Positions 46,923-58,140 are shown, counted from the stretch's first letter. The stretch is 64,000 nucleotides of DNA from Augochlora pura (GCF_028453695.1 NC_135779.1:4898001-4962000), one strand, 5' to 3'. Program-made: numbers and translations. Notes: generated by a model from the sequence alone, not told the origin.

Positions 46923-47162
46923 CTCGAGGATCACGGCGGAGATTTTCGAGGAAATATCGAGGGATCGGGGATTTTCTCGAATTTATCGACTGTTTTCGAG
47001 TCGGGAATCGTCGTCCGCCGACTGCCTTCTCTCGCCGCGAATCGTCTCGCCCGTGAACGATATCTCGCAGGGCAGCCGAGGGGGTTCTCGATTCGAGACC
47101 GGAGCGATGATCTTCCGACGTCGAATAAAACCCCCCGTGACCGGAAAACCCTCGGCCGGACG
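46923..47162. other. GC-rich spacer between two CT tracts
   Basis: No features recognised. Confidence 0.3.
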
Positions 47163-47200
47163 ACTCTCTCTCTCTCTCTCTTTCTCTTTCTCTTTCTCGA
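47163..47200. repeat. (CT)n microsatellite
   Basis: CT repeats passing into TTTCTCTTTCTC. Confidence 0.9.
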
Positions 47201-47560
47201 CGTGTGCACGGTCTGCGGGGAATGGACTTTTCCAAAGGCAGTTTCGGGGCTGGCTTGTTGGTAGTACGGAGACAGAATAGTGGCGCAAATATAGCCGCGA
47301 GAAACTGGAATCTTTATTGGCCGGCTCCACGGCGATGCCACCGGAAACTATCGCCGCTAGAGACGGTTCGATACTTTTGCCCGCTGTTTCGTTCGCGGCT
47401 CTCGTTTCGCATCGATTGATACGTAGGGAGAGAATTATTTGCTCGCTATTTACCGCCGCGATTTATTGGCCGCGGTTGCTTGCATTTGTTTGCACTGATT
47501 TTATGGTAACGGAGCCGTGTCGGAGAATTTAGTTCTGGTCAGTGATAATATATTGTATTT
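47201..47560. other. Non-repetitive block
   Basis: Moderate GC, no repeats, no supported exon. Possible regulatory DNA only by exclusion. Confidence 0.25.
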
Positions 47561-48010
47561 ATTTGTTACTATTATATTTATACTATTGTATTCATTTTAT
47601 TTTATATCGATATATTAATTTATTTATTTGGTTATTATTACCTTAAATGATATGAGACGTGTACATCTGTATATGTCTATTTATATATTTATTTACTTAT
47701 TTGTAAAGTTTATTGCTGACCTTTTTACGCACAGTAGTTTTTCATCGGTATTGTATTTTTAGTATATTGTTATAATACTTTTGTATTATTCATATTGCTA
47801 TGTTTCTGGAACTTTATATTATGAACTGTATTATATATTAACTACTACATACAAATTATTATGTTATAAATTATATTATATTATACACTATGTTTTACAT
47901 ATCCTATTATATTATGAACTGCATTATATATTACCTATTACATACAAATTATTATATAATTATTATATAAACCATATTACGTATTATCTATTGTATTCTA
48001 AATCACATTA
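47561..48010. repeat. AT-rich DNA with a 93-bp tandem duplication
   Basis: ATATTATGAACTGTATTATA at 47816 recurs at 47909 (93-bp step), with TACATACAAATTATTATATTA in both units. Left of it the sequence is TTTATTTAT-rich. Confidence 0.7.
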
Positions 48011-48490
48011 AACATAAACTGCTATACTATAATCCACAAATGATGATCGACAGTTTCACAAGCTAACAAAAACTATGGACAGTTCCTCAACTAACCAAAA
48101 CACTCGAAAATGACCACGTGTGCATAGATTGCCATTCGAAGCTGCAAGACAGGCAAAGGATTAAATTCTTCGACGAATCTGTCCGCACAGGTGGAAGGGA
48201 TCGTGGACGATGCTTGCGCTTGGCAACGTAAACCGGAAGGGAAGGCAGCGCCCCAGAATGCCGTGGTCGAAGGTTTAGGGTGTCTCAGGCACTGGGATAC
48301 CGGGTTCACCGGGTACGCAAACGCTTCTGGCCTATCCGATCAGGCTTCCTCACCTCGGCTATAATCATGTTAATTAATTGGCTGCCGGCCCGCCTTGCTG
48401 GCTGTGGTTCGCGAGGGAATACGTTGCGGTCTGGGGGCCGCGGGTCTGGTTGCCAACCTTGTCTCTAGGTTTGGAGTGGCGGCATCAAGT
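48011..48490. other. Non-repetitive block with frames on both strands
   Basis: Frames 48091-48309 (minus), 48280-48468 and 48378-48590 (plus) show no domain. Sequence complexity is high compared with the surroundings. Confidence 0.25.
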
Positions 48491-48700
48491 ACGGCGAGAG
48501 CGCGCGCGCGCGCGCGCGATTGTTGTCCCAGCGCCGGATCATCTCGGTCGCCCGGGAGTGAAAGAGGAATTAAGCGTCATTGTGCCCTGATTGAACCGTA
48601 ATTTTCCCTCGGTAAGGGAGCAGAGGCCGCGGGCCGGGTCGGGCCGGGTCGGGCCGGGCCGGTCATTCGGCTTTCTCCGCAAAGCGGGCGGCGGCCAGCA
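48491..48700. repeat. (GC)n tract and GGGCCGGGTC repeat
   Basis: (CG)n at about 48499-48519. GGGCCGGGTC is repeated at 48631-48662, with at least six GGG runs and loops of two bases, a G-quadruplex-type pattern. Confidence 0.7.
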
Positions 48701-49117
48701 GCAATAACCGGCCGGCGGCATTCGATCGTAACAGGGATCCCGAATTTCTGGGATTATCGCCCTGAAATTTTCCCGAATATCCTAACCAATGATCCGATTA
48801 AATTGCTTGTGACGCGATTTCTGGGATTTAGCCGGTGGCCCGCGACGACGGACAACCGGACCGGTATCAGCGAATTTCGGCACTCGCGGCGGCCGAGGCC
48901 GTGTTTTAGTAACCGATTCGACGCGATGGAATATCTTCTCTGCTCGTAGATTGAGCTATCCGACGGTCGATAAGCTAATGATTCAAACTAGTGCAGCCTC
49001 GGTGTTCGAGTTTGCTTCGACGCTAGGTTTTAGGAGATTTATTATGTAACTGTCTCCATGGCACGCGTCAATTTGACGCGTTTTAGAAAGATTGACATTT
49101 TGGAGAATAAGTTACTT
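48701..49117. other. Non-genic stretch
   Basis: Nothing recognised. Confidence 0.3.
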
Positions 49118-49288
49118 TTAACACGTTGACTGCCACTTTCAAGGATTCCGGTCCCAGAAGCGAATCTCTCTTTCCAGAAGCCAACTATCCATATTTACAC
49201 TTTTATTGTACGATCTTTGTCGTAGATCTACAAAATTGATCTGTAAAGAAGCTATGAGATATCTCGTAATTGGCAGTCAACGTGTTCA
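49118..49288. mobile_element. TTAA-flanked miniature element, family D
   Basis: TTAACACGTTGACTGCCA on the left, TGGCAGTCAACGTG followed by TTCA on the right. The 14-bp inverted repeat is exact. Length is 171 bp. The flanking tetranucleotide has mutated on one side. Ends starting CAC after TTAA also fit the piggyBac superfamily. Confidence 0.8.
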
Positions 49289-49886
49289 AAGAATATTGTC
49301 GTACATTTCTAAATACAAAGATAAATATAAATTTCATTATCGTAAAATATCGATATCAGAATGATACGGTATTTCGTAAGTCCTTTAGCGAGATCAAAGT
49401 CCATGACGTTAGATCATCCTAGATCAAAGTCCAACGAAAATGACATTTACAGTAATTTACGCCTAGTAGTACGCCAAGAGTAAAAGTAACAATCTCCCCC
49501 CATAAATCCCATAAACAACCTCTGACTGCCTGCAATTTAATGATAATTTAATGATAAAACATATCTCGACGGTGCTCCCTGCACAAACTGAAAATAACGC
49601 GACTAACTTCCACGAGCCTACATGCCTCCCTTTCGCAAATAAAACTATATACCCAACCCTTTCTCCTAGGTGACAATTCATGCATCCCCGCAGCGCGAGA
49701 AAAAAAGCGTCCGGTTCGGTCCATTGAACGCGGACGCATAAAGCCGGCGGCCGCGAATAATTTCGAGCGGTGTCGTGTAAAAACCACGGCGGAACACCGG
49801 TAATTCCTCGTGATTCAATTCCCCGTTCCATTTCGCGCGCGGCTCATTTCCATCGAAGAAAAGATTCGCGATCGAACGAACCCGGC
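49289..49886. other. Non-genic stretch
   Basis: AGATCAAAGTCCA is duplicated near 49394 and 49422. The 122-codon minus-strand frame (49463-49831) lacks any recognised motif. Confidence 0.3.
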
Positions 49887-49912
49887 TCGGGCCGGGCCGG
49901 GCCGGGCCTAGC
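49887..49912. repeat. (GGGCC)n tract
   Basis: Four GGGCC units in tandem, again with the G-run spacing of a quadruplex motif and self-complementary. Confidence 0.75.
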
Positions 49913-50964
49913 CGGAAACTTTTCGCCGGGGCCAGGACCCGTGGCGTCGGCGGTCGCTACGCCGTTTCAGTTTTAAACCTCGGAACACTTAAGACAGGGT
50001 GTGCCGGGGGCTTTTAGAACTTCCGAGTAGTTCCGGAGGCGACGAGAAAAAGTCGACAGGGGTGCAAGGGTGGTGGTGGAAGGGAGGATGAGAGATCGGC
50101 GCGAGATGTTGTCTTTTGCGGGGCCGAATCATCGTCCGCCGACCGGGGGGATAACCCACGTCGACATACATCGTATGTCAACTTTGACTCCAGTTTCAGG
50201 CTAGGTGTCGCAGTTCAAAGCATCCGCGGTCCTGTTAAATCAATACCACTATTGGCGGACGCTGCCGGTGGAACGGGATACTACTAGGGGCGGACATCTA
50301 ACACCGTTATCCGGGCAAACAAAGTGACAAAAAGGCCGGGGCTCGTTCACGGCGGCTTCGTGGCCGTACTTCCGCAGCGGTGACGGTGCGACGTCCGGCG
50401 ACACCGTGGTGGTGTAACGCGGAAAATATCGTTCATATTATAACAATATTTTTACAGATATCTCCAAAGCTCAATTTTAAAAAGTCGCTGATTTCACAAT
50501 ATCTCAGGTGTACTACTTCAATGTCAAATGCAACTCGCCGTCGCCTTTCGATTGTTAGAAGGCTCCGGCAACGTTGCACTGTAAACAGAACCGATTCGCT
50601 GATAAGGAATGATCGTCGAGCGAGTGAATGGCCCCTGACCAGAACGACGATTCAGGGTTAAATGAAACGTTACCGTGAATCGCTCGCAGTAGATCGTATT
50701 TTGCGATTAACCTTCGGCTTACGCGAGCATCGAGCGCCGAACGGAACACGGTAACCGATACTGCTGCCGTGCGACTGTCTTCGGTTTCAGCGGTAAATTG
50801 TTTACCGTGATCTTGCGAAGTCCCTTCTGAAGTTTCAATCACCGTGTCGTAATTAGGATAGTTCGAGCGGTACGCTGAATCTTGGGAAAGAAAATAATGT
50901 GACTGCTGAGAAGAAATTGGACGGAGCTATGAACAGTGGGTGGGGTTACGTAAGTCCAACTAGT
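49913..50964. other. GC-rich then mixed DNA, no supported gene
   Basis: Frames at 50380-50661 (plus) and 50555-50842 (minus, 95 codons, not low-complexity) overlap. I recognise no domain in either. Confidence 0.3.
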
Positions 50965-51487
50965 TGATCAATTTTATTCCAGACTACTTCAATAATCTGT
51001 TGTATTATTTTAAAACTTACGCAGTCTTCAACAATTTAATATAACTTTTCAAAGTATAAGTGTTGATCAGTTATTGTCATAAAAGATTTTGTATTAATTT
51101 TTCTGCATAAACTGAATAATCACTTGCAATACAGAGCCAAATGGGCGGAGTCGGTGACTGAAAGGTGGAGCAAAGGGAGGAGCAACGTGACTTAATGACA
51201 GTAACGTCTATTATTTAGAGAACAACGCATACTATTGAATTAAATTCTCCTATTCTATATTATAAAAATCTAGCAACAATCCATGAGCTTAACTGGCCAA
51301 TAAATTTTATTCCAGACAACATAAATAATTTATTACATTATTTTTAAACTAACGCAGTCTCGAACAATTTAATACAACTCTTCTAAGCTATAAGCTTTGA
51401 TCACCAATAGCAATAAAAGATTCTCTACAACTTCCCAGCGTAAACCGAACAATCATTTACCATACAGAGCCAAATGGGCGGAGTCGA
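50965..51487. repeat. Direct duplication, 185-bp copies with 333-bp offset
   Basis: ATTTTATTCCAGAC to CAGAGCCAAATGGGCGGAGT at 50971-51152 is repeated at 51304-51485. Shared internal phrases include ACGCAGTCT, ACAATTTAATA and CAATAAAAGATT. About 150 bp of mostly dissimilar sequence separates the copies. Confidence 0.85.
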
Positions 51488-52595
51488 CGGCCAGCGGGCG
51501 GAGCCAGAGATCGAATTCGGAACAGGCGAAGCTCGGCAGCAAAGTTATAGGCCCGGAGAACGATATCGGTATCGCGTTCATAGAGTCTCGCGTTTCTATG
51601 GTGGATCCAAGTACGTACTAATAACTGGCAGGGAAGACCGAAAGTACCGCGCGTTCTATAGACACTGTACGCGTTTGCGTTACCGGTACCCCGGACCAAT
51701 AGGCGATCCAAGCATTCCTACCCGTTTCATCAAAAACACGTGCGCGGCGCTCATTATCGCTGATTCAATAGACGGGAACAGCAAAAGGGAAGCAACCCGC
51801 ATGAATAAACATTTACTTTGGTTTGAACAAATTCCTTCTCGCCGTTACGGGCGCGGATTCGCCGGATCCCGCGGACCAGGCGCGGCTTCACCACGGGCAA
51901 TTTCTCCGGCGAGCCAGGCAAGGGGGCGGCCCTCCTTACCGGCACGACAGCTTGACAAACACTGATTACGCGAGGGGGGGAGTCGGGCGATGAGATAAAG
52001 CACGGGGGTATCGTCGATTTCCTTTATCAGTCGAAATTGCCCTCGTTATCGAGAAATATTCCGGCGGCGTCGCGACGTCGCCGCTTGTACGGGGAGGGGT
52101 GAAAAGGGGGGTAAGGGGGTTGGTCCCGGCCGCGAGGGACGAGTACACACACACAGATGCCCGCGCACACCGTCGAACGCGCGTCATGAGAAATTCATTT
52201 CGACGGACCCGCGCGTCCTCCGTTAATCCGGTTTCGCAGCGACGCGACGTCCACCCTCGCGTCTCGCAGTAAAAAAAAAAAGAAGAGAGAAAAAAAATAA
52301 AGGACGCCTCGACAAGCCCCGACGGCATCCACGGCGTTCCGTTCCGTTAATCGTCCGCAGGTGACAAGAAATCCCGATATCGGCGCCGATTTAATATCGA
52401 TTCCGAGCGGCGCGTACCTCCCCGCGCGCGTTCCGGCATTCCCGTCGATATTTATTACCGTTATCAATATTTTATTGCCGTCGCTTTGAACTCCCCATAT
52501 TTCGACTGCCGGGCCTGCACCCCCGCCCCCCCCCGCCGCCGCCCCGGGTGGGGTGGTCTCACTGTCCAATCGAAAAAACGGTATGATCGATTTTA
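51488..52595. other. GC-rich block, no recognised gene
   Basis: A 163-codon plus-strand frame (51474-51965) begins inside the duplicated segment and is Arg-rich. Minus-strand frames overlap it and follow it. None has a domain. A CCCCCGCCCCCCCCCGCCGCC tract is at about 52518-52540. Confidence 0.35.
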
Positions 52596-52622
52596 TGTTT
52601 TTTCTTTTTTTTTTTTTTTTTT
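52596..52622 (+). repeat. T-rich run
   Basis: TTTTCTTTTTTTT extending to about 20 consecutive T. Confidence 0.85.
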
Positions 52623-53330
52623 GACAAACGAAATGTCGCAGGGAAATGCTGCTATTAATTCGTTTACCGGCCGGATACGGTTGAAACGGCCGCCCACCCG
52701 CCCTCCGATCGCGAGCTTTAAACGTTTTATAGAAAATTAGATCGAATCGCGATCTTTCATTTTATTATTTTGAATTTTTTCAATTATTTGTATGTTAATA
52801 TTTTTTGCAGTCGCCGTTTTATGGACTGCGATACGTGAAATACTGTTGTTACTGGCTTTGGGGGAAATGTTAACTTTATTGAGGCAGATTTTTGTAATCC
52901 TTTTTTAACGAACTTCTTGTAAATATTGAAATATCTGTGTGTTATAGCAAATATGCTACAATAGGTAGTGTCTATTGTATTTACTACATTAAATATTATT
53001 TGTAATAGATATTATATTAGACACTATATTAGATACTATGCACTGTGTATATTATGTTATATCTGCTATATTATACCTACTATAACTATTAAATCTATTA
53101 CATCCGCTACATTACATTTACTATAACTACTACTATATTATATCTGCTACATTTACTACACTAAAATCATCCCCACCACCATCGACGAACACAATTACCA
53201 ATAACAATCTTCACGCATGAAAATTGCAGCTAAAAATCTCAACTAAAACATCCTGCGATGCGATAAAATTGTCTCGATACAATTTTTACAATTAATTCCA
53301 CTAAAACGGAACCTCTGCTCCCGTAAACCT
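52623..53330. other. AT-rich DNA with short repeats
   Basis: TATTATATCTGCTACATTTA and CTACATTACATTTACTATAA phrases recur at 52950-53165. No gene. Confidence 0.4.
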
Positions 53331-53720
53331 TAATGGCGCTCACTTTCCACTCGGTATCGCCATAGACGAGGTAACGGGAGCACACTTGACACCCAATGAA
53401 TTATTTCGTCAGTCCAACGTGTGTGGCTCTTCAGAAGCCCCATTACCATTAGTCTTGTAGCGCAGACACATTTGTCTGTCAAAATTTGTCGACGTCGGAC
53501 TTTCCATTGACTCGTACCACTTCGAAAGTTGCGGCATTTGCTCCGAGCAAGTTTCGAAAATTCTAAGTAGTGGGAATCAATGAAAAGTCGGACGTCGGAA
53601 TATTTTGGCAGGCCGGTTGTTTATTGATGTGTACTAGTTGGAGATCTTTCGGGTATCGCGAGGTTAAGTGGTGTTACCAAGTAGTGCGAGTCGATGGAAA
53701 GTGAGACGTCGAGAAATTTT
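53331..53720. repeat. Inverted and direct copies of a 34-bp motif
   Basis: GACGTCGGACTTTCCATTGA at 53491-53510, extending to GTACCAC, is complementary to AAGTAGTGGGAATCAATGAA/AAGTCGGACGTCGG at 53565-53598 and again to AAGTAGTGCGAGTCGATGGA/AAGTGAGACGTCGA at 53680-53713. This gives alternative hairpins. It may be the remains of a small transposon. Confidence 0.65.
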
Positions 53721-54351
53721 ACTTGTTTGAGGTTTTAAAAGTTATTGAATTAAAAAGTTCTAAGTTTGAGAATTAATTCTTTAGTATTCTTTTTTTGTAG
53801 TTACAATGATTCGAATCGTCTTTGTTGGAAGAATTTAGTAGAAAAAAAGATTCTATTTATTGCAAGAAAGTAAATATGTTTATTAGGACCTTTTAACGAC
53901 TTAAAACGTTACAATAATATTCGGTAGGGGTTGAAATATTGTTTCTTTATATATTTTCTTTAATTGAGATGTAAAATTGACACAATCTCCCACTTTTTTA
54001 TTTTCCCTATTTTCACATTATTTAAATTACCAGATCTCCCCACCCTCTATCCTCTCTTTCATTATACCATTTACTTTCTATTCTTCTCTACTTATTTTTG
54101 CCATGTTACTGAAGCTGATGTTTCTTTGATTAAATTATTATAATAAAAAGACTTCCTCCCATTACTCGAATAAATATTACCACCGCCACGAAAAGACGAC
54201 ACCTGTATTCTATAATTACATAAGGATCGCAACAGCTACTGCCGGGTCTAAATGGACCCAGTGCTCGCGGAGATGGAACAAGCGGTCAGCCGACTAAATT
54301 TCGTCGTTCTAAATCGACCCGGTGAGAGTGCTCATTGAGCCAACAAAGAGG
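53721..54351. other. AT-rich DNA with a paired GGGTC/GACCC word
   Basis: GGGTCTAAATGGACCC at 54244 and GTTCTAAATCGACCC at 54306 are each followed by a GTG...GTGCTC/GTGCTC phrase, two diverged direct copies. No gene. Confidence 0.4.
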
Positions 54352-54403
54352 AGCCAGAGAGACAGAGAGCGAGCGCGAGAGAGACAGAGAGAGAGAGAGA
54401 GAG
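54352..54403. repeat. (GA)n microsatellite
   Basis: GAGAGACAGAGAGC passing into pure GA. Confidence 0.9.
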
Positions 54404-54627
54404 CAGGTCTCGTCCCCATGAATTTCCCGCGAGCAGCCGCAAAAATGCCCGGAACTAACTATATTTCCCCAGCCGACCTCGAATTTCTCCGGAACGGCCC
54501 TCTTAACGGTCTCCGCGGGGTTCTCAAGCAACAAACTACCCTCGGGCGACGAGCGAGCGAGCGAGCCCAAGTTTCTCCCCAGTTTTCCCCCAGTTTCTCA
54601 ACAAGCGGACACCGGGGCCGGCTCGCG

Positions 54628-54630
<3 letters not shown>
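54404..54630. other. GC-rich spacer between two GA tracts
   Basis: No gene. (GAGC)n near 54552-54569. Confidence 0.3.

Positions 54631-54667
<37 letters not shown>
54631..54667. repeat. (GA)n microsatellite
   Basis: Nearly pure GA, the second of two within 300 bases and in the same orientation. Confidence 0.9.
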
Positions 54668-54669
<2 letters not shown>

Positions 54670-55395
54670 GGAGAGAGGGGTGGCGCGGAGGAGGCTTTCA
54701 CGGGGGAGACAGAAGCTCTGTATTCGCTAATTGAACCCGTAGTCCGGCGATTAGCCGTGTCGAGCGTGTAATCGCGAGGCGGAGGACTCGCGGCGGCTAA
54801 CGTTAATTTAATTAAACACGTCCGACGGTCTTTCACCCCTCGGCTCGCCGCCGCCGCCCGCCCCCCGCGTCCGAGAGCTCACGCGAGAATATTCCGACGG
54901 CCGAGGTATTCTCGCACCTGCTTTGCTTCGAGACCCCTCGAGACGATTAATCAAATTAAACGTCCGATTTCCGGCTCGAGTTACCTCTCTCGCGCTAACG
55001 AGTCGCCCTCCGCCACCTTCTTTCGCCTCCCCTCCCAACCCTTTCCTTCCTTCCACGCGCCGACGGGAGTCCGCAACGCCGAGACACTTTCTCGCGTGCC
55101 GGATGCGCCGGAAAACAAATTAACCCTTCGAGCATCGAGCTTCCGGGTACGCGGCTCGAAATCATCCGGTGAATGCGACACCGTCCGCCCGGCTTTGTTA
55201 CGAAGTATAGTGAATTGTTTTTCCTTGGGAGAAATGAAAATTGTCTCTGAGGTGTTGAATGCATTTTTATTTTTAAGACTTTAACGAATTGAAATGGATA
55301 TAGTTTTTGGTTATTCTAGATTCGATATATATTGTTGTAATCAGAGCAGGGTAATTATTATGGAAATATTTATAGGTTATATTTATGGAAATAAT
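54668..55395. other. GC-rich then AT-rich DNA, no recognised gene
   Basis: A TTAACCCTTCGAGCATCGAGC word at 55120 resembles a family A end. Frames on both strands at 54808-55264 are compositional. Confidence 0.35.
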
Positions 55396-55396
55396 A

Positions 55397-55490
55397 TTTT
55401 AGATATTATTTTAAATCATGGATGATTATGTCCTATTTGAAATTCTATTTCAAAAATAAATCATCCATGATTTAAAGTAATATCTAAATT
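55397..55490. repeat. Long near-perfect hairpin
   Basis: The arm TTTAGATATTATTTTAAATC plus ATGGATGATTAT (55398-55429) pairs with ATAAATCATCCAT plus GATTTAAAGTAATATCTAAA (55456-55489). Only one or two positions mismatch over about 32 bp. The loop of about 27 bases is AT-rich. It could be a microRNA-like precursor, a very small foldback element or a recent inverted duplication. Confidence 0.85.
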
Positions 55491-56139
55491 TGGCTAAATG
55501 TTATATTATCGTTTGATAATCCATGTAGAAAATATATATTTTGTTCGAATGCTATGAAACGTGAATTGAACTAGCTTCGTGTTCTCTTCCGACAACAGAA
55601 AAAAATCAAACGGTATTTTCGGTCGACCGTGTGGCGCCTTTTTAAACTGTCGACACGTCGCGGAAGTTTCGTCTAAAAATTCATAGAACTAACAAAGTTA
55701 CGGGGAGGGTAGGCAATAAACGTCCGCTCTCCAGCGGCGCTTATGGCGGCGTTTGAAGTTTTAAACGCCGTTCTATGCACACGAAACTGCTTCTTCGAGA
55801 TTGCCGCGCAAGATAGTTAAAAACCTAGGTAAACACTTTCTTTAAGGACCGGATTCTCCGTGACGGTACATTATTATAATAACAGAGCTGGAACAATGTT
55901 ACGCGAGCGAATAGATCTCGAGCTATTCGCGAAACTTTGCGTCTTAAGCGCTGGTTATGGTTTGCTATACTTTCTACATAAAGTCATTTTGATTCGGAAA
56001 CGATTGTTGCAATTTTAAGTAATTTGTGGGACTGGATTTTTATTCGATTGAAAGAGTTTTAGATAAATATTGTTAAATAATTACGAAGAAAGGAATTTCG
56101 TCAAGCTAGTAATTTAGAAGTGTGATAATTTCCATGCAT
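55491..56139. other. Mixed DNA without a recognised gene
   Basis: Unique sequence, GC-richer at 55610-55800. No repeat or exon seen. Confidence 0.35.
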
Positions 56140-56512
56140 TTATGCTACATGCAGATTTGAAAAATGCAAGAAAATGTATGAGTTAACAAGGTGTAATCTT
56201 GCACTTTCATAAAGAGTAATAATATAATTAGTAACGGTGTATGCAAATTTGAAAAAGGCAGGAAAAATGTAAGTTAAATAGGTTTGCTCTTCTTTTTTTC
56301 CCAATGAATAATAATATAATTAGTAACAGTGCTTGCAGATTTGAAAAATACTAAAAACGGTAATAAATTAACAAGCTTTAATTTTGCATTTTTATAACGA
56401 GCAATAACATATTTAATAACGCTGCCTACAGATTTGAAAAATGCAATAAAATGCATGAGTTAACAAGGGTTAACCTCGCATTTTCATAATTTCAGTAATA
56501 ATAAGTAATATT
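56140..56512. repeat. 92-bp tandem array, four units
   Basis: GCAGATTTGAAAAATGCAAG and relatives begin at 56151, 56243, 56335 and about 56428, steps of 92, 92 and 93 bp. Each unit then has GAGTTAACAAGG, GCATTTTCATAA and AATAATATAATTAGTAAC. Confidence 0.92.
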
Positions 56513-57165
56513 TTATTACACTCACTACTACGGCGATTAATAATATTTTAACTATCTAAAATATTAAAATTAACATTCCAAAATCCCAGAAAATCTGTCA
56601 GCAACCCCGAAATTAATTCGCGCTAAAAACACGTAATATTACAAATGGAAGGCGAGGGATCATTAAGCATCCCCCGCTCGAGCGGGTCCGACTTAGAGCG
56701 GATTAATGGTATCACTCATCTTCAACCACCTCCCTCCGGTCCATTCTAAATAGCCATTGGTCCGCGACCGGATCCTCCGGTCTACTTAATCCGCGGCTAA
56801 GTAGCAAATCACTGTACTCGGGGAAGCGACGCCCGGTGCCATCGGAGCGCCGTTCGTCACTCTACCGTTTGATCGATGCACCCCCCGATCGAGTACATTT
56901 ATTGGGGTGAAACGATTAGATCGGTCGTCGGGAACGGTTATAGTTCGCGTGTGACTGCGACGTGACAGGCGAAACTTTGACGAATGGCGAGCCCCGGGGA
57001 GTCGCCGAATCAAAACTCTATCGGGAGATCCGTCGCGGACGGATAATTGTTACAATCGACCTATTAAACATACGTTCCGTGTTGGAGCGGAGTCGTGACT
57101 GTCGGGCGGCGTCGGTTCTCATCGGCTCGTCAGGGACACGCAACATTATTTCGGTGCATTGAAAG
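56513..57165. other. Non-repetitive, moderately GC-rich block
   Basis: High-complexity sequence with no repeat and only short frames (56786-57013 minus; 56962-57162 plus). It is a candidate conserved non-coding element by exclusion. Confidence 0.3.
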
Positions 57166-57335
57166 GTATTTTTTCGCATTTTCACGATTTTCGAAATTTT
57201 CTACATTATATGCAGCTTTCTCAATTTTCGAAATTTTGTGTTTTCTCAATTTTTCTCAATTTTCGAAATTCTTCGGTATCTTCTGCATTTTTCTCTATTC
57301 TCGAAATTCTTCCGTATTTTCCTAATTTTTCAAAA
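57166..57335. repeat. Degenerate T-rich minisatellite
   Basis: CTCAATTTTCGAAATTTT/CTTC recurs at about 57215, 57256 and 57297 (about 41-bp step). The Phe/Ser-rich frames here are repeat-derived. Confidence 0.7.
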
Positions 57336-58140
57336 TACAGATTATCAATTTTTAGCTTTTGTTTTAAATAATGTGCATTTTACTAATAAAGATGATTTAA
57401 TGATTTTAATCTTTCAATTCTTAAAAATTACAATTTCAAGTCAGAAGACTGGAAGAGATTTTTCTAATATGCACTTGAATAGTTACAATGTAGAAGATTT
57501 CTTCTCGGAATATTTGCATATGATTTAAATAGGAAAAATGGAAGATAAACGTCTGATCTGAGTTTACTCTGAAAATAACCTGAAAATTCTTGGTCAGGAT
57601 AAAGCTTCCATCACCAAAAAGGTTGGTTAATTATGTAGATTAGAAGAAAATTTATCTCGTATAATATTTGATCAGAAAATAGTGCGAAAATGTTGTGATA
57701 ATCTTATATAAATTTCAGAGATCTTCTTTGCATTTCATAATTCAAAATGTCTTTGTTTGTATTGAAGATTTTAAATAAAAGTGGAGGCACAATGGTCTAG
57801 AAATGGTGAATATAGAGGTGAAAAAGTTCTTTTTAAATATTCGAATAAAATTGAAATGAAATATAATATTTATTGCTAAAGTAGTATAAATATCTTTTGA
57901 TGGATAGCTGTGGATTTAAAGAATAATTGACAGCCAATCGCGTGTTCAATCAAAATGCTAATTGACGAGGTAGAAAATATTGATATGTTAATGTAATATT
58001 ATATTAAAGTTCGTGGTATTAAAATTTTTAATATTGAAATTCCTAATATTGAAATTTCTAATATTAAAATATTTAATATGAAATTATATACTACTAAAAT
58101 TTCTAATATCGAAATATTATAATACAAAAACTAACCATCG
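57336..58140. other. AT-rich DNA ending in a short-period repeat
   Basis: From 58016 to 58110 TAATATTGAAATTTC-like units of about 16 bases repeat. No gene. Confidence 0.5.

Noticed and set aside
46654..47280. 208-codon plus-strand frame
   Set aside because: Includes two CT tracts and GC-rich filler; no motif.
51474..51965. 163-codon plus-strand frame
   Set aside because: Starts inside a duplicated non-coding segment and has no recognised domain.
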